Assembly (NCBI RefSeq): GCF_011742555.1
Contig: NZ_JAAQQR010000004.1
Location: 433,362 to 497,361 of the forward strand
DNA: 64,000 nucleotides
Reading direction: 5' to 3'
Source: Luteibacter jiangsuensis
GTDB lineage: Bacteria; Pseudomonadota; Gammaproteobacteria; Xanthomonadales; Rhodanobacteraceae
Part shown: one piece after another, positions 54,672-62,655 of the stretch
Layout of the letters: the number at the start of each line of letters is the position of its first letter
Position numbering within the stretch: position 1 is the first letter of the stretch
Translations under genes and position numbers: made by a program
Notes under the pieces: generated by a model
Database searches by the model: none
The model's input: the letters and a program-made list of their open reading frames with translations, nothing else
What the model was told of the DNA's origin: nothing

Positions 54672-55853
54672 TCAGCGTGAGTGACTCATGCCCATCTCGG
54701 CCTGCTGAGCGCGAACCTGCTCCATCACCTGCTGCTGTTGTAGGTCGTGCTGCTGGATCTGCTGTATTGCCTCCTCGGGGTAAGGGGGCGGGCTCTTCAG
54801 ATCGATGTGCGCGGGTTGCGTAAGAGCACCCGTACCGACGAACGTCAACGTCCCCTGTTGCTCGTCGAGGCGCGCTTCGACCAAGTTCTCCGCCGTAATA
54901 CAGCTCTCATGACATACCGCCGTGAATTGGAGCAGGCGGTCCTCCGAGGCATCCGGCACGCGCCTCCCAAGTTCGCTGTAAAGATCGTGGAGGTCGCTTC
55001 TCGGATGACGCGGGTCCTGCCAATCGAGGGCCCGCGTTTCTGATGAGGAAAAGGATGCCGGCGCTCCCATTGCGTTGTCGCTTGGATGTCCCGACCGCAG
55101 ATAGGGCGCATCAGGTTGCCCGATGGAGCGAAGTTCGGTTTTCACAGTGCGATCCACGGCCGCCAGGGTGAGCGGCCCGGCTATGCCGTCAGCCACCAGC
55201 CCGTGTCGCCGCTGGAAATCTTCGACGGCGAGGCGAGTGCGGCGACCGTAGTCACCATCAACTTTCAGCTCGCAGCCGGCAGCGTCAACGTAGCCAAGGC
55301 GGTTGAGACTCGTTTGAAGTTCCTTGGTAGATGCGTCCCTTTGCGAGACGGATGTGCCGACTTGGTCGACCTCGTGCCCCGCTAGCGCTATGGCACGACG
55401 CATCGTCCTTCCTTCAAATACCTCGACAAGAGAGCGTGCGTAGTTTTCATCGGTGGCATAACCAGCTCTTTGCAGGGCATCGGCCTCTCTCGCGAGATCG
55501 CCGATTGTGCCTTCATCGAAAAGGCCGGCCTTGGTATATCGAGGATTCTCGCGAAGGAAACGGACGCGATCCGCCATCGCATCCTCTAGAGTCTCGTAAA
55601 CTCTAAACGGTTGATCGATCCATACCGTTCTTCCCTGTACACGCTCCCATACATTGAACGTCTTCGTCTCACCTTCCCAGCCCACGCCGGCCTTGATGTT
55701 GAAGATGTTGTTGGTGCCAGGCAGGACTTTCTTACCCCACCCCGTCTCCTGCGCCGCCTGAGCCAAGATCAGTTGCCAGGACATGCCCGTTTCTTCCGAT
55801 ATCTTCACAGCGGCCGGGTAAAGCCTTGCGATGAATTTTTCCTTCTCGTCCAT
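54672..55853 (-). CDS. Antibacterial X-T4SS effector: glucosaminidase + PG binding + XVIPCD
   Basis: This 393-residue protein has an N-terminal FlgJ-type glucosaminidase domain (5-155, likely catalytic E37 in AAQETGWGK), which would cut peptidoglycan glycan strands. A peptidoglycan-binding domain (175-233; LQTSLNRLGY, VDGDYGRRTRLAVEDFQ, GLVADGIAGPLT) follows. The C-terminal region (277-393) matches the Xanthomonadales VirD4-interacting domain, with DPRHPRSDLHDLY, a core like that of known effectors, and a Gln-rich tail. This domain is the export signal read by VirD4. The gene ends a virD4-immunity-effector operon. No Sec signal peptide, as expected for T4SS delivery into rival cells. Confidence 0.85.
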   Translation of the reverse strand: MDEKEKFIARLYPAAVKISEETGMSWQLILAQAAQETGWGKKVLPGTNNIFNIKAGVGWEGETKTFNVWERVQGRTVWIDQPFRVYETLEDAMADRVRFLRENPRYTKAGLFDEGTIGDLAREADALQRAGYATDENYARSLVEVFEGRTMRRAIALAGHEVDQVGTSVSQRDASTKELQTSLNRLGYVDAAGCELKVDGDYGRRTRLAVEDFQRRHGLVADGIAGPLTLAAVDRTVKTELRSIGQPDAPYLRSGHPSDNAMGAPASFSSSETRALDWQDPRHPRSDLHDLYSELGRRVPDASEDRLLQFTAVCHESCITAENLVEARLDEQQGTLTFVGTGALTQPAHIDLKSPPPYPEEAIQQIQQHDLQQQQVMEQVRAQQAEMGMSHSR

Positions 55854-55871
55854 GACTGCGTAACCCCTTCG

Positions 55872-56678
55872 CTATTTGAGTCCAGAAGCAACGTTCATCG
55901 AAAACGCTTGGACATCATCGGCGTTCAAGTAGCGATATTTCCCAGTGATAGCTATCGAATCGCCCATAATCCGAAAGTTTCCGATGCCCCCGGTGACCCA
56001 CGCGGAGTAAGCACCGGTGGTCCCGGGAACTTCCAGATCCGCCCAACCTTCGATGGCACCATCCCCATGCTTCATCCGGACAATCCGCAACAAGGTTTGG
56101 GAGAGGCTCGACTGAGATTGCGTGTCAATTTGAACAAGAACATAGACCGAACCTCCGCGTTGCAGGCAATGCGTGGCTCGCCCGGCATAGTATTCGGAGG
56201 GAATATCTATATCTCTGCGCCAAAGCTCCGCATTCCCGCGCGAAAGACGAACGCGCGGTCTTTGGTTCAAACCATCCTCATCCGACGACGCGCCGACAAT
56301 ACATTCAGTCCCAGCGCCAAGTTGCACGGAAGCGTACCGTTGGAATTTTGGGTATCCACGGTCTTCAATCGGCGAAGGTAATGCCCCGAGTTGGCCAGCG
56401 ACCGCCCCTCCGGCAACAAGTGCGCCCAAGGCGACAACTGAAGGCATAATCTTGAGATTCATCGAGTTGTTTTCCCTCGTTTCACTATCCGTTCTCGCAT
56501 TGTTTCCTCTGCTTTTCGGCATCGGCCCAAGCTCCCGCCTGACCCGCTCATTGATGATCGCCACGTCCCGAAGCAACTGCAGGTCGTGCATCGGATCGCG
56601 CGTGGCCAGCTTGTGCACCGGGATGAGCGAAGAAGGCCTCGCGCCTTCGCCGTTGAAATCGTCGTCTTCCGCGTTCAT
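55872..56678 (-). CDS. Probable periplasmic immunity protein fused to a small upstream ORF
   Basis: This open frame of 268 residues starts at 56678 in an ATGA overlap with virD4. Residues 1-72 are charged, soluble and unlike a signal peptide. At M73 (56462) begins MNLKIMPSVVALGALVAGG, a typical signal peptide, with GAGGG about 11 bases upstream. The following 170 residues are beta-rich with one Cys pair (ECIVG, HCLQR). A periplasmic immunity protein against the adjacent glucosaminidase effector is expected here and would need the signal peptide at its own start. So the frame probably encodes two products: a small protein of about 72 residues (or a read-through fusion) and an immunity protein from 56462. 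It ends 18 bp before the effector gene. Confidence 0.7.
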   Translation of the reverse strand: MNAEDDDFNGEGARPSSLIPVHKLATRDPMHDLQLLRDVAIINERVRRELGPMPKSRGNNARTDSETRENNSMNLKIMPSVVALGALVAGGAVAGQLGALPSPIEDRGYPKFQRYASVQLGAGTECIVGASSDEDGLNQRPRVRLSRGNAELWRRDIDIPSEYYAGRATHCLQRGGSVYVLVQIDTQSQSSLSQTLLRIVRMKHGDGAIEGWADLEVPGTTGAYSAWVTGGIGNFRIMGDSIAITGKYRYLNADDVQAFSMNVASGLK

Positions 56679-58507
56679 CGCGCCCCCCTTCTGTTCTCGC
56701 GGGTCACTTCCGCGCTTGCTGTCTCCTGAAGCCAGGCCTTGCCCTGGGCGGTTGCCGGCTTCGCGCACTGGTATTCATCGATCCCGGTCAGCGAGCCGGC
56801 GCGCTCGATTCCGGCAGGCGGCAGGCTGGCCCTCTTAAGCAAGCCCTTGTCCTTGAAGAACCAGTTCTTTCGAGCCCGGATCGGTTTGCAGCCCTCGTAG
56901 AAGATCAATTGCTCGTCGGCGGGCAGGTCCTTGACCTCCTGCGGCAGCATCAACGCCCGCTTTTCCTCGGCAAAGCTCGTCGACACTTGCCGACTGCCGC
57001 CGCCGGTGCTGGTGCTCCGTTGGCGCTTGCGTACGGTCTTGTACCCGAGCATCTCGCTGTACTCGTTCGCGTCCGCCTGCTCGCGCGGCGCGAAAGCCAC
57101 CTGGGCACCGTGGTTCGTTATGAAGTTCTGTGCGTCGTGGTCGCCGTATGTGGCGCGAAGTTGTGACCGGCTCTGCACGATGCACAGATCGCGCACGCCG
57201 TAGCTTGCGGAAATGGAAATGCGCTTGGCCCAGACGTCGACGCGCCCCATGGCCGTGAACTCGTCCATCAGCATCAGCATCTGGTGCCTCAGTTCCGGCT
57301 CTTCCCTCAACTGCTTGTCGAGGTTGTTGCCGATGACTGTGCTGAAGAAGATGTTCAGCAGCTTGCTGCTCTCGTCGAGCTTGTTGGTCGGGATGATCAC
57401 GTAGAGGGATGTCGGGGTCCTCCGCAGGCTGCGGACATCGATATCCGTGGCGTTGGTCGCGGCTGCCAGTACCGGGCTCAGGAACTGCTGCAAAGGTGCC
57501 TGCATGGTGGCGATCACCGAGGAGAAGGTGTCGTCCGCCAGACCGACGAGGTTGTTGAACACCGTACGGGTCTGCGGGCTGATGTGACGCCGGCGTGGGT
57601 TCTTGAGGATGCCGCCGAGCATCGCTCGGGTGCTCTGCCCGTCCTTGCCGCTGGAGAAGTTGAGGATGCGTTCGAAGCTGGGGAAATCGACCGAACTATT
57701 GATCAACTCGATGGAGGCGGCGGGGTATTTCTCATCCCAGCTTTCAAACAGGAACGAGGCAAAGGCTGTGAAGGCAGCACGGCTCTGCGCGGTCCAGAAC
57801 GGGTCGCCGCCTGGTTGGTCCGGATAGAGGATGGCCGCCATAGTCTGCAGTTCCCCGATGCGCCTGGCCGGGCTCATGCCCGCCAGCAGGGTCATCGGGT
57901 TGAATCGATGGGTGTTGCCGTTTTCGTCGTACGGCGCCCATACCCGAACGACCTGCCCCAGTGACTCTCGCCAGCCGCTGGTGGTCTTGTGCAGTTCGCC
58001 TTTCACGTCCAGCACCACGACCGAGCCCTGGTAGGTCAGCACGACGGGAATGGCGACGCTGGTGGTTTTACCCGAGCGTGTCGGGCTGATGGTGATCACG
58101 TGTTGCGCGCCACCCAACCAGAGGTAGCGCCCCTTGTAGCGCCCGATGAGGATGCTCTCGGGCGTTTGGCGGAAGAGGCCGGCCTTTCTCAGATCCGTCG
58201 CGCTGGCGAGACGCGCGTCGCCGTGCGCGGACTCCGACGATTGGCTCCGGAACAGCCCGACCAGCACGGCACACGACACCAGGCCGGGCAGTCCGCAGCC
58301 CAGACCGATTCCCAGCTTGATTCGCCAGGCATAGGGCTCATACGCGGGCTGACCTAGCGCGGCGAAGTAGTGCCACGCCGTGTTCCAGTGCAGCGGGTGG
58401 CCTTCGATGCCGAGGAGAAGGTAGATGATGTAACCCGAACCATATGCAGCCGCCGCGACAGCGGCGAGCGTTGCAACGACGGCGATTGCCGCCTTCCATG
58501 GATGCAT
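56675..58507 (-). CDS. virD4: VirD4 coupling protein of an X-type T4SS
   Basis: This 610-residue inner-membrane ATPase has two N-terminal membrane segments (7-32 and 65-86). The ATPase core carries Walker A SPTRSGKT (141-148), a VVLDVKGEL strand and Walker B MLMLMDEF (410-417). VirD4 recruits substrates to a type IV secretion channel; in Xanthomonadales it binds the C-terminal domain of antibacterial effectors. The ATG at 58507 was chosen because it precedes the first membrane helix; longer readings add about 130 non-family residues. It is followed in the same operon by immunity and effector genes. The other vir genes are outside the window. Confidence 0.92.
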   Translation of the reverse strand: MHPWKAAIAVVATLAAVAAAAYGSGYIIYLLLGIEGHPLHWNTAWHYFAALGQPAYEPYAWRIKLGIGLGCGLPGLVSCAVLVGLFRSQSSESAHGDARLASATDLRKAGLFRQTPESILIGRYKGRYLWLGGAQHVITISPTRSGKTTSVAIPVVLTYQGSVVVLDVKGELHKTTSGWRESLGQVVRVWAPYDENGNTHRFNPMTLLAGMSPARRIGELQTMAAILYPDQPGGDPFWTAQSRAAFTAFASFLFESWDEKYPAASIELINSSVDFPSFERILNFSSGKDGQSTRAMLGGILKNPRRRHISPQTRTVFNNLVGLADDTFSSVIATMQAPLQQFLSPVLAAATNATDIDVRSLRRTPTSLYVIIPTNKLDESSKLLNIFFSTVIGNNLDKQLREEPELRHQMLMLMDEFTAMGRVDVWAKRISISASYGVRDLCIVQSRSQLRATYGDHDAQNFITNHGAQVAFAPREQADANEYSEMLGYKTVRKRQRSTSTGGGSRQVSTSFAEEKRALMLPQEVKDLPADEQLIFYEGCKPIRARKNWFFKDKGLLKRASLPPAGIERAGSLTGIDEYQCAKPATAQGKAWLQETASAEVTRENRRGAR

Positions 58508-58738
58508 GAACAGCACTCCGTGCAGAACGAGGCGCAATGCTCGTCCTGGTAGCGTGTGTTGGCAATACGTGGTTGCCTTGCTGCGCCGTAGGCCTTGCGG
58601 CGCAAGGGACGTCGCGATTGGCGCACCCGACGTTGCGCTGCCGTCGGTTGCGGGGATTCTGAAAACGCAGGCGGCTGAGATATATTCCCGTCCGGCCTTG
58701 GTTGTCAGGGGGCGACCAGCCCGACAGGGATCACCCAC

Positions 58739-59419
58739 ATGGAGCACGAAGGCTCGCTGAGCTTCTTCGAATTGAATCGCCGGCTGGACGCGATGCCGGA
58801 GTTCGATGCCGCGGCACCGGGTTCGACCAAAAGAGCCCTTTTCGGGTTTGCCATCTGCCTGCTCGCCTACTTCAGCAGCTTTCTCATCCCGCACCTCTCG
58901 TTGCCCGCCCGGGCTCAGGTCGTCGCCCTGTACGCTGCGGTCGCCGTCGAGGTTGTCGGTCTATGTATGACTGTCTGGTATTCGCGCACAGAGTTCCGCG
59001 GTGTGGACAAGCCACTGGTCAACTTCGCGAAGCAGTTGGATCACGATCTGCCGCACCACCTCGGACTCGTCGCGTGGCTGCAAAGCCAGCCGCTCCCGTC
59101 GCTCGAGCGCCACGCCTCCATGGCTCGCTTTCGCAGGGAGCGCTTCACGCAAAAGCTGCCGCTCATCGCCGGAAGCATTCCTACTCTCGGGCTCATCCCT
59201 GTCGCGGTAGCTCTCTACTTCCAGATTCGCGAGTTCGCCGCCGGCCGTCACCCTGGGGCTTTGGACTTCGCGGCCGGGTTCATCATCGTCCTGTTGTATT
59301 TCATCTCGTGGATTTCGGCACTCATGAAGTCGCGCCTCGAAACCATGGACATGTACCTGCAATTAGCGCTGGATGCTAAGCGGACGGAGGTCTCCGTCGG
59401 TACAGCCGAGGCGGCGTGA
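58739..59419 (+). CDS. Uncharacterised four-helix membrane protein
   Basis: This 226-residue protein has four hydrophobic segments (about 33-52, 58-80, 140-162 and 178-200) separated by a central soluble loop rich in His, Arg and Leu (95-130). No family is recognised. It is divergent from virD4 across 231 bp and precedes another unknown gene by 58 bp on the same strand. Its position beside an effector locus is suggestive but not evidence of function. Confidence 0.7.
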   Translation: MEHEGSLSFFELNRRLDAMPEFDAAAPGSTKRALFGFAICLLAYFSSFLIPHLSLPARAQVVALYAAVAVEVVGLCMTVWYSRTEFRGVDKPLVNFAKQLDHDLPHHLGLVAWLQSQPLPSLERHASMARFRRERFTQKLPLIAGSIPTLGLIPVAVALYFQIREFAAGRHPGALDFAAGFIIVLLYFISWISALMKSRLETMDMYLQLALDAKRTEVSVGTAEAA

Positions 59420-59477
59420 TCCTCGGCGGCTTCCGCACTTCTCAATCGCTGATACCCGACCGCGGCAGGATGCCGCC

Positions 59478-59987
59478 ATGTCCGAGCTCGAACCGCCCTC
59501 TCCTGCACTTTCCGACGACGACGTTCGCTGGCTCATGGTGCGCACCGCGCGATCGCTCGCGCGGCTGTGGGCGCGCCTGGAACACGTCCGCGCGCAGCCG
59601 GGACGGCATCCAATGCACCCGCTGTGCGCCAGGGACATCCCTACAGGCGAGCCCTGGCTCCAGGCCGTGGCCCCGAACACGAGTCTGACCGGCGTCATAC
59701 GCGCGGTGGTCCTGAGTCAGAGCCTCCTCATCGACGCCGCCATCTCTCCCGAGCCACCGGACCGTCGGTACTTCTGCCTGATCGTTCAGCATGTGAGTTG
59801 CGGCGCCCCCACGTGGTCGGCGTTCGCGCTGCGCGTGGCGACCAGGCTCGGTGTGACGCTGGCCGCCACGCCGTATATCGAAACCCATGGCGCATCGCTG
59901 AACGGCGAGATCTATCGGCTGAACGGAAGCTTCGAGAAGACGGCGCGAGCCGGCACTAATCCTCGTCCCCGTTATCAGGCGCGCTGA
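59478..59987 (+). CDS. Uncharacterised soluble protein (169 aa)
   Basis: This 169-residue protein has no signal peptide or membrane helix. Helical N-terminal half (RWLMVRTARSLARLWARLEH) followed by mixed strands. The ATG at 59478 has AGGA eight bases upstream and was preferred to a 35-residue extension. It overlaps the convergent end of the SRAP gene by 32 bp. It may share a transcript with the preceding membrane protein gene. Function unknown. Confidence 0.62.
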   Translation: MSELEPPSPALSDDDVRWLMVRTARSLARLWARLEHVRAQPGRHPMHPLCARDIPTGEPWLQAVAPNTSLTGVIRAVVLSQSLLIDAAISPEPPDRRYFCLIVQHVSCGAPTWSAFALRVATRLGVTLAATPYIETHGASLNGEIYRLNGSFEKTARAGTNPRPRYQAR

Positions 59988-60951
59988 GCTGGTGCTCGTA
60001 ATAGACGTCGATAGGATCGTCGAGGATGGCGTCCTGCTCGGCGAGACGACGCGGATCAGGATTCAGCCAGGTGTCGAGGTATTGCGGCTTGATGGCGATG
60101 ATGCAGCGGTCGTGCCCGGCCGCCCGGACTTCCGGCGGCGGCGGCCGGCTGATGGCGGCGAAGGAATAGAAGCCGGCCTCGGTTTCCGTCGGTTCGCTAT
60201 AACGCCACAGACAGGCCAGGAACATCTCCTGCGCCGGCTCCGGACGGAACTCCAGTTCCACCGACGACTCGCGTTCGCCGGGTGCGAGCGAACGATGCTG
60301 AAGATCGTGCAGCTTCACCGATTCGAAAAAGCGGCTCGCCACGATCACCGCATGGTTGTAGCCCCACAGCTTCCGCCACACCGTGGACAGGCTGTCGCGC
60401 CGGGCCATGTACGTGCCCGGCTTCTCGCGCTCGTCCGCGGCCGTCCAACCCGGAAGCCGACAGCGGTAGCGCATCGGCACCACCCGCTTCTCGCCCGTAT
60501 CCGGGTCGCGGATCAGGACAGGCGCGTAATGGCCGGGCCAGATGCGCTCGAAGCCGTCCTGGATGGCGAAGTCGTTCACCTCACCGAGCTTGCGGCAGGC
60601 CTCGGCGATCTTGTTCGTGGCGATGCGCTTGTCGTTGGCGGCTTTCTTGGTGGGCTTGGGGCCAGCCAGGACCGCCTCGGCACGGGTCAGGCGATCCGTC
60701 TGTTCGGCGATCAGCTGCTCCTGAGCCAAGGCGGCGACACGGTAGGCCTCGAGGGCGGCATTCCTGGCCTCCTCGTCTTCTGGCAGGGCCGAAGCCAGGA
60801 AGGCATTGCGCATGGCCTTGGGCACGGCGCTCATCCACGTGCCGGCCTCGGTCGCCCAGCCGGCGAGCTCGGCGAAGGCGCGCATGTCGAGCGTGCCGCC
60901 GAAGCGTTGGTAGGCGCGGAAGTCGGCTAGGATTTTGGCGGAGTAGCACAT
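59956..60951 (-). CDS. SRAP/HMCES-family protein (YedK-like) with coiled-coil insertion
   Basis: This 331-residue SRAP protein belongs to a family that uses Cys2, exposed after removal of Met1, to crosslink abasic sites in single-stranded DNA and shield them. The start at 60951 gives MCYSAK, placing Cys at position 2 as required; an ATG three codons earlier would bury it and was rejected. The conserved His lies in AAGHDRC (H280) and an Asn/Arg-type segment is near YNHAVIVASRFF. Compared with E. coli YedK (about 222 residues) there is an insertion at about 57-125, rich in Ala, Glu and Arg and predicted to be a coiled coil. Such long SRAP proteins are common on phage and island DNA. The gene is divergent from the unknown coiled-coil gene at 61102. 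Confidence 0.85.
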   Translation of the reverse strand: MCYSAKILADFRAYQRFGGTLDMRAFAELAGWATEAGTWMSAVPKAMRNAFLASALPEDEEARNAALEAYRVAALAQEQLIAEQTDRLTRAEAVLAGPKPTKKAANDKRIATNKIAEACRKLGEVNDFAIQDGFERIWPGHYAPVLIRDPDTGEKRVVPMRYRCRLPGWTAADEREKPGTYMARRDSLSTVWRKLWGYNHAVIVASRFFESVKLHDLQHRSLAPGERESSVELEFRPEPAQEMFLACLWRYSEPTETEAGFYSFAAISRPPPPEVRAAGHDRCIIAIKPQYLDTWLNPDPRRLAEQDAILDDPIDVYYEHQLSAPDNGDED

Positions 60952-61101
60952 GGTCGACATATCAATTGAGGATGTCTCGCGTTGCCGCGCGACGTGCCGC
61001 ATCGGAACGCCTGACGACCAGACGCTAAAGTTAGCATGCCTGCAGCCGATATCCCCCAAAGGGCGAGGATCTGGTTGGCAGCTAAGTCAGGGAACGAACG
61101 A

Positions 61102-62316
61102 ATGCACAAGGCAGTACTGCTCAAGATCGCTCTTCGCGAGCCAGCCGGAGTGGCAGAAGAAGCAAAGGACCAATTCTTCCTTGCGGGAGTCAAGGATGGT
61201 CTGCGATGCGCGTGGCCACACGACGATGTCGAGCTTCTACGCTTCTTTGCCGGGACCCATAACGAGCAAGCATTTGCGGTTATCCGCGTCAGCGACACCG
61301 CCACGCACAGTGAGGCGTTCCAGTGCGCGCAGGATCACCTCAAGCCATATATTGAGCCAAAATCCCTGGATAACGATGACGCCCGCTATGTTGCGTGGGC
61401 CAAGATGGAGGGCAATTCCTCCGTAGAGGGGGTTTCGCGCTTCTTGCGTTCAAACACAACGCTAGACATAGCTCGCTATCGCACCTGCAATGGCAAGCAT
61501 TGCCTCGCAGATGCTGACGGATTCGCAGTCCTGTCAGCCAAGGAAACGTCGCTCGAACACTTTAGGCGGGTTGTGCGCACTTATGCTCTGGCGGTGGCGT
61601 ATAGCGAGGCACTTATCTCCGTAAGCCAGGACGCCTCCAGGGTAGCTACTGGAGACGCAGTGCTAGCCGAGCGCACCATGCGTACCCTTACGACCTTCAT
61701 GGTTGCCCACTATTTCGATCACCCCATTTCCACTCGGACCCGCGAATTACTCGAGTTTTATGCTGTTGCACGCGATCAACTGCGTTTGGTGGAACAGTCA
61801 CGCGAAACGACTGCGCAGCTAAATCTCCTCAGTCAGGTAGTAAGGGAAGAACGGCGAGATGCGGCACTCGCGGCTCGAGAGCGCGCTCGCGAATTAAGGC
61901 GTCAGCAAGAGCGAGACCGCAAAGAGCAACTCCGGCTTGCTCGCCAACGGCAGGCATCTCTCGAGGCACAGATTGAATCGCAGAGGAAGGATGCTGACTC
62001 ACAACAGGCAAAGCTGCAAAACCGTCTTTCCATTCTCAGTGTAGTTGTCGCCGCGATTGGTCTCGTGCAGATCACACCCACTTCCGTAACTTCGTTCGCC
62101 AAGGATTGGCACGCTTTCGTGTCCCCAAACGCGGAACAGGACCATGCGCCACCTGCTGAAATGCGTCAGCTTGATCTGATTAAGAAGAGTGCGACCGAAG
62201 TACATGGCAGTGGAGGAGAAAACACCTCGCTTCGTCTTGTGAAGCCACACAGTACATCGAGGCTCAGCGCTAGGAAGGCAAGTTCGCCTCGGGACGACCA
62301 AGCCCACCCCCGCTAA
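61102..62316 (+). CDS. Unknown coiled-coil membrane protein of the accessory island
   Basis: This 404-residue protein has an N-terminal soluble region (1-220) that includes DVELLRFFAGTHNEQAFAV at 43-61. A long charged coiled coil (225-308, mostly Arg/Glu/Gln), one hydrophobic segment (309-325, ILSVVVAAIGLVQ) and a disordered tail follow. The start at ATG 61102 follows AGGGA with 8-base spacing; an ATG at 61036 would add 22 residues but has no ribosome site. Base composition is visibly less GC-rich than the core genes. The same LRFFAG...EQAFA motif occurs in an IS-truncated remnant at 63742-63885. Function unknown; the island setting suggests defence or mobile-element biology. Confidence 0.65.
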   Translation: MHKAVLLKIALREPAGVAEEAKDQFFLAGVKDGLRCAWPHDDVELLRFFAGTHNEQAFAVIRVSDTATHSEAFQCAQDHLKPYIEPKSLDNDDARYVAWAKMEGNSSVEGVSRFLRSNTTLDIARYRTCNGKHCLADADGFAVLSAKETSLEHFRRVVRTYALAVAYSEALISVSQDASRVATGDAVLAERTMRTLTTFMVAHYFDHPISTRTRELLEFYAVARDQLRLVEQSRETTAQLNLLSQVVREERRDAALAARERARELRRQQERDRKEQLRLARQRQASLEAQIESQRKDADSQQAKLQNRLSILSVVVAAIGLVQITPTSVTSFAKDWHAFVSPNAEQDHAPPAEMRQLDLIKKSATEVHGSGGENTSLRLVKPHSTSRLSARKASSPRDDQAHPR

Positions 62317-62356
62317 GGCGCCAGTGGATGCAGCCTCTTAGCCAGCGCAGCGACAG

Positions 62357-62612
62357 TCAGATCTTCAGTATCGATCCATAGCAGCGATCGAGTTTCTGCG
62401 TGAAGGCCACATGGTCCTGATTGCGCACTTCAAGAGTGCGCAGCTGCCGTCCCACGGATTCGACACGGTCGCGCCACCTCTTTTCCAGTAAGCCGCTTGC
62501 GATTATTCTTAATTGCAAGAAGGCTGCTGACTAGTTGAGGGCTTTCGTCGCGCGAAATGGGGGCGCCGTGAAGCAGAGTGAAGTTCGGTTCGCGAATGAA
62601 AACATATGGCAT
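62357..62612 (-). pseudogene. Frameshifted small gene
   Basis: An ATG at 62612, with GGAG nine bases upstream, opens a frame (MPYVFIREPNFTLLHGAPIS...) that continues to AIKNNRKRL. A +1 shift near 62490 (after CTT) would join it to a second frame ending LEKRWRDRVESVGRQLRT ... CYGSILKI and a stop at 62357-62359. Joined, they make a coherent, charged protein of about 84 residues with a helical C-terminal half. Unshifted, the first frame stops at 62430. It may be a recent frameshift or a sequencing slip. No family recognised. It lies between two island genes. Confidence 0.5.
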
Positions 62613-62655
62613 GTGGTGCCACTCCCGTTAGCGAGGTCACGTGGGACGGGGCGCC

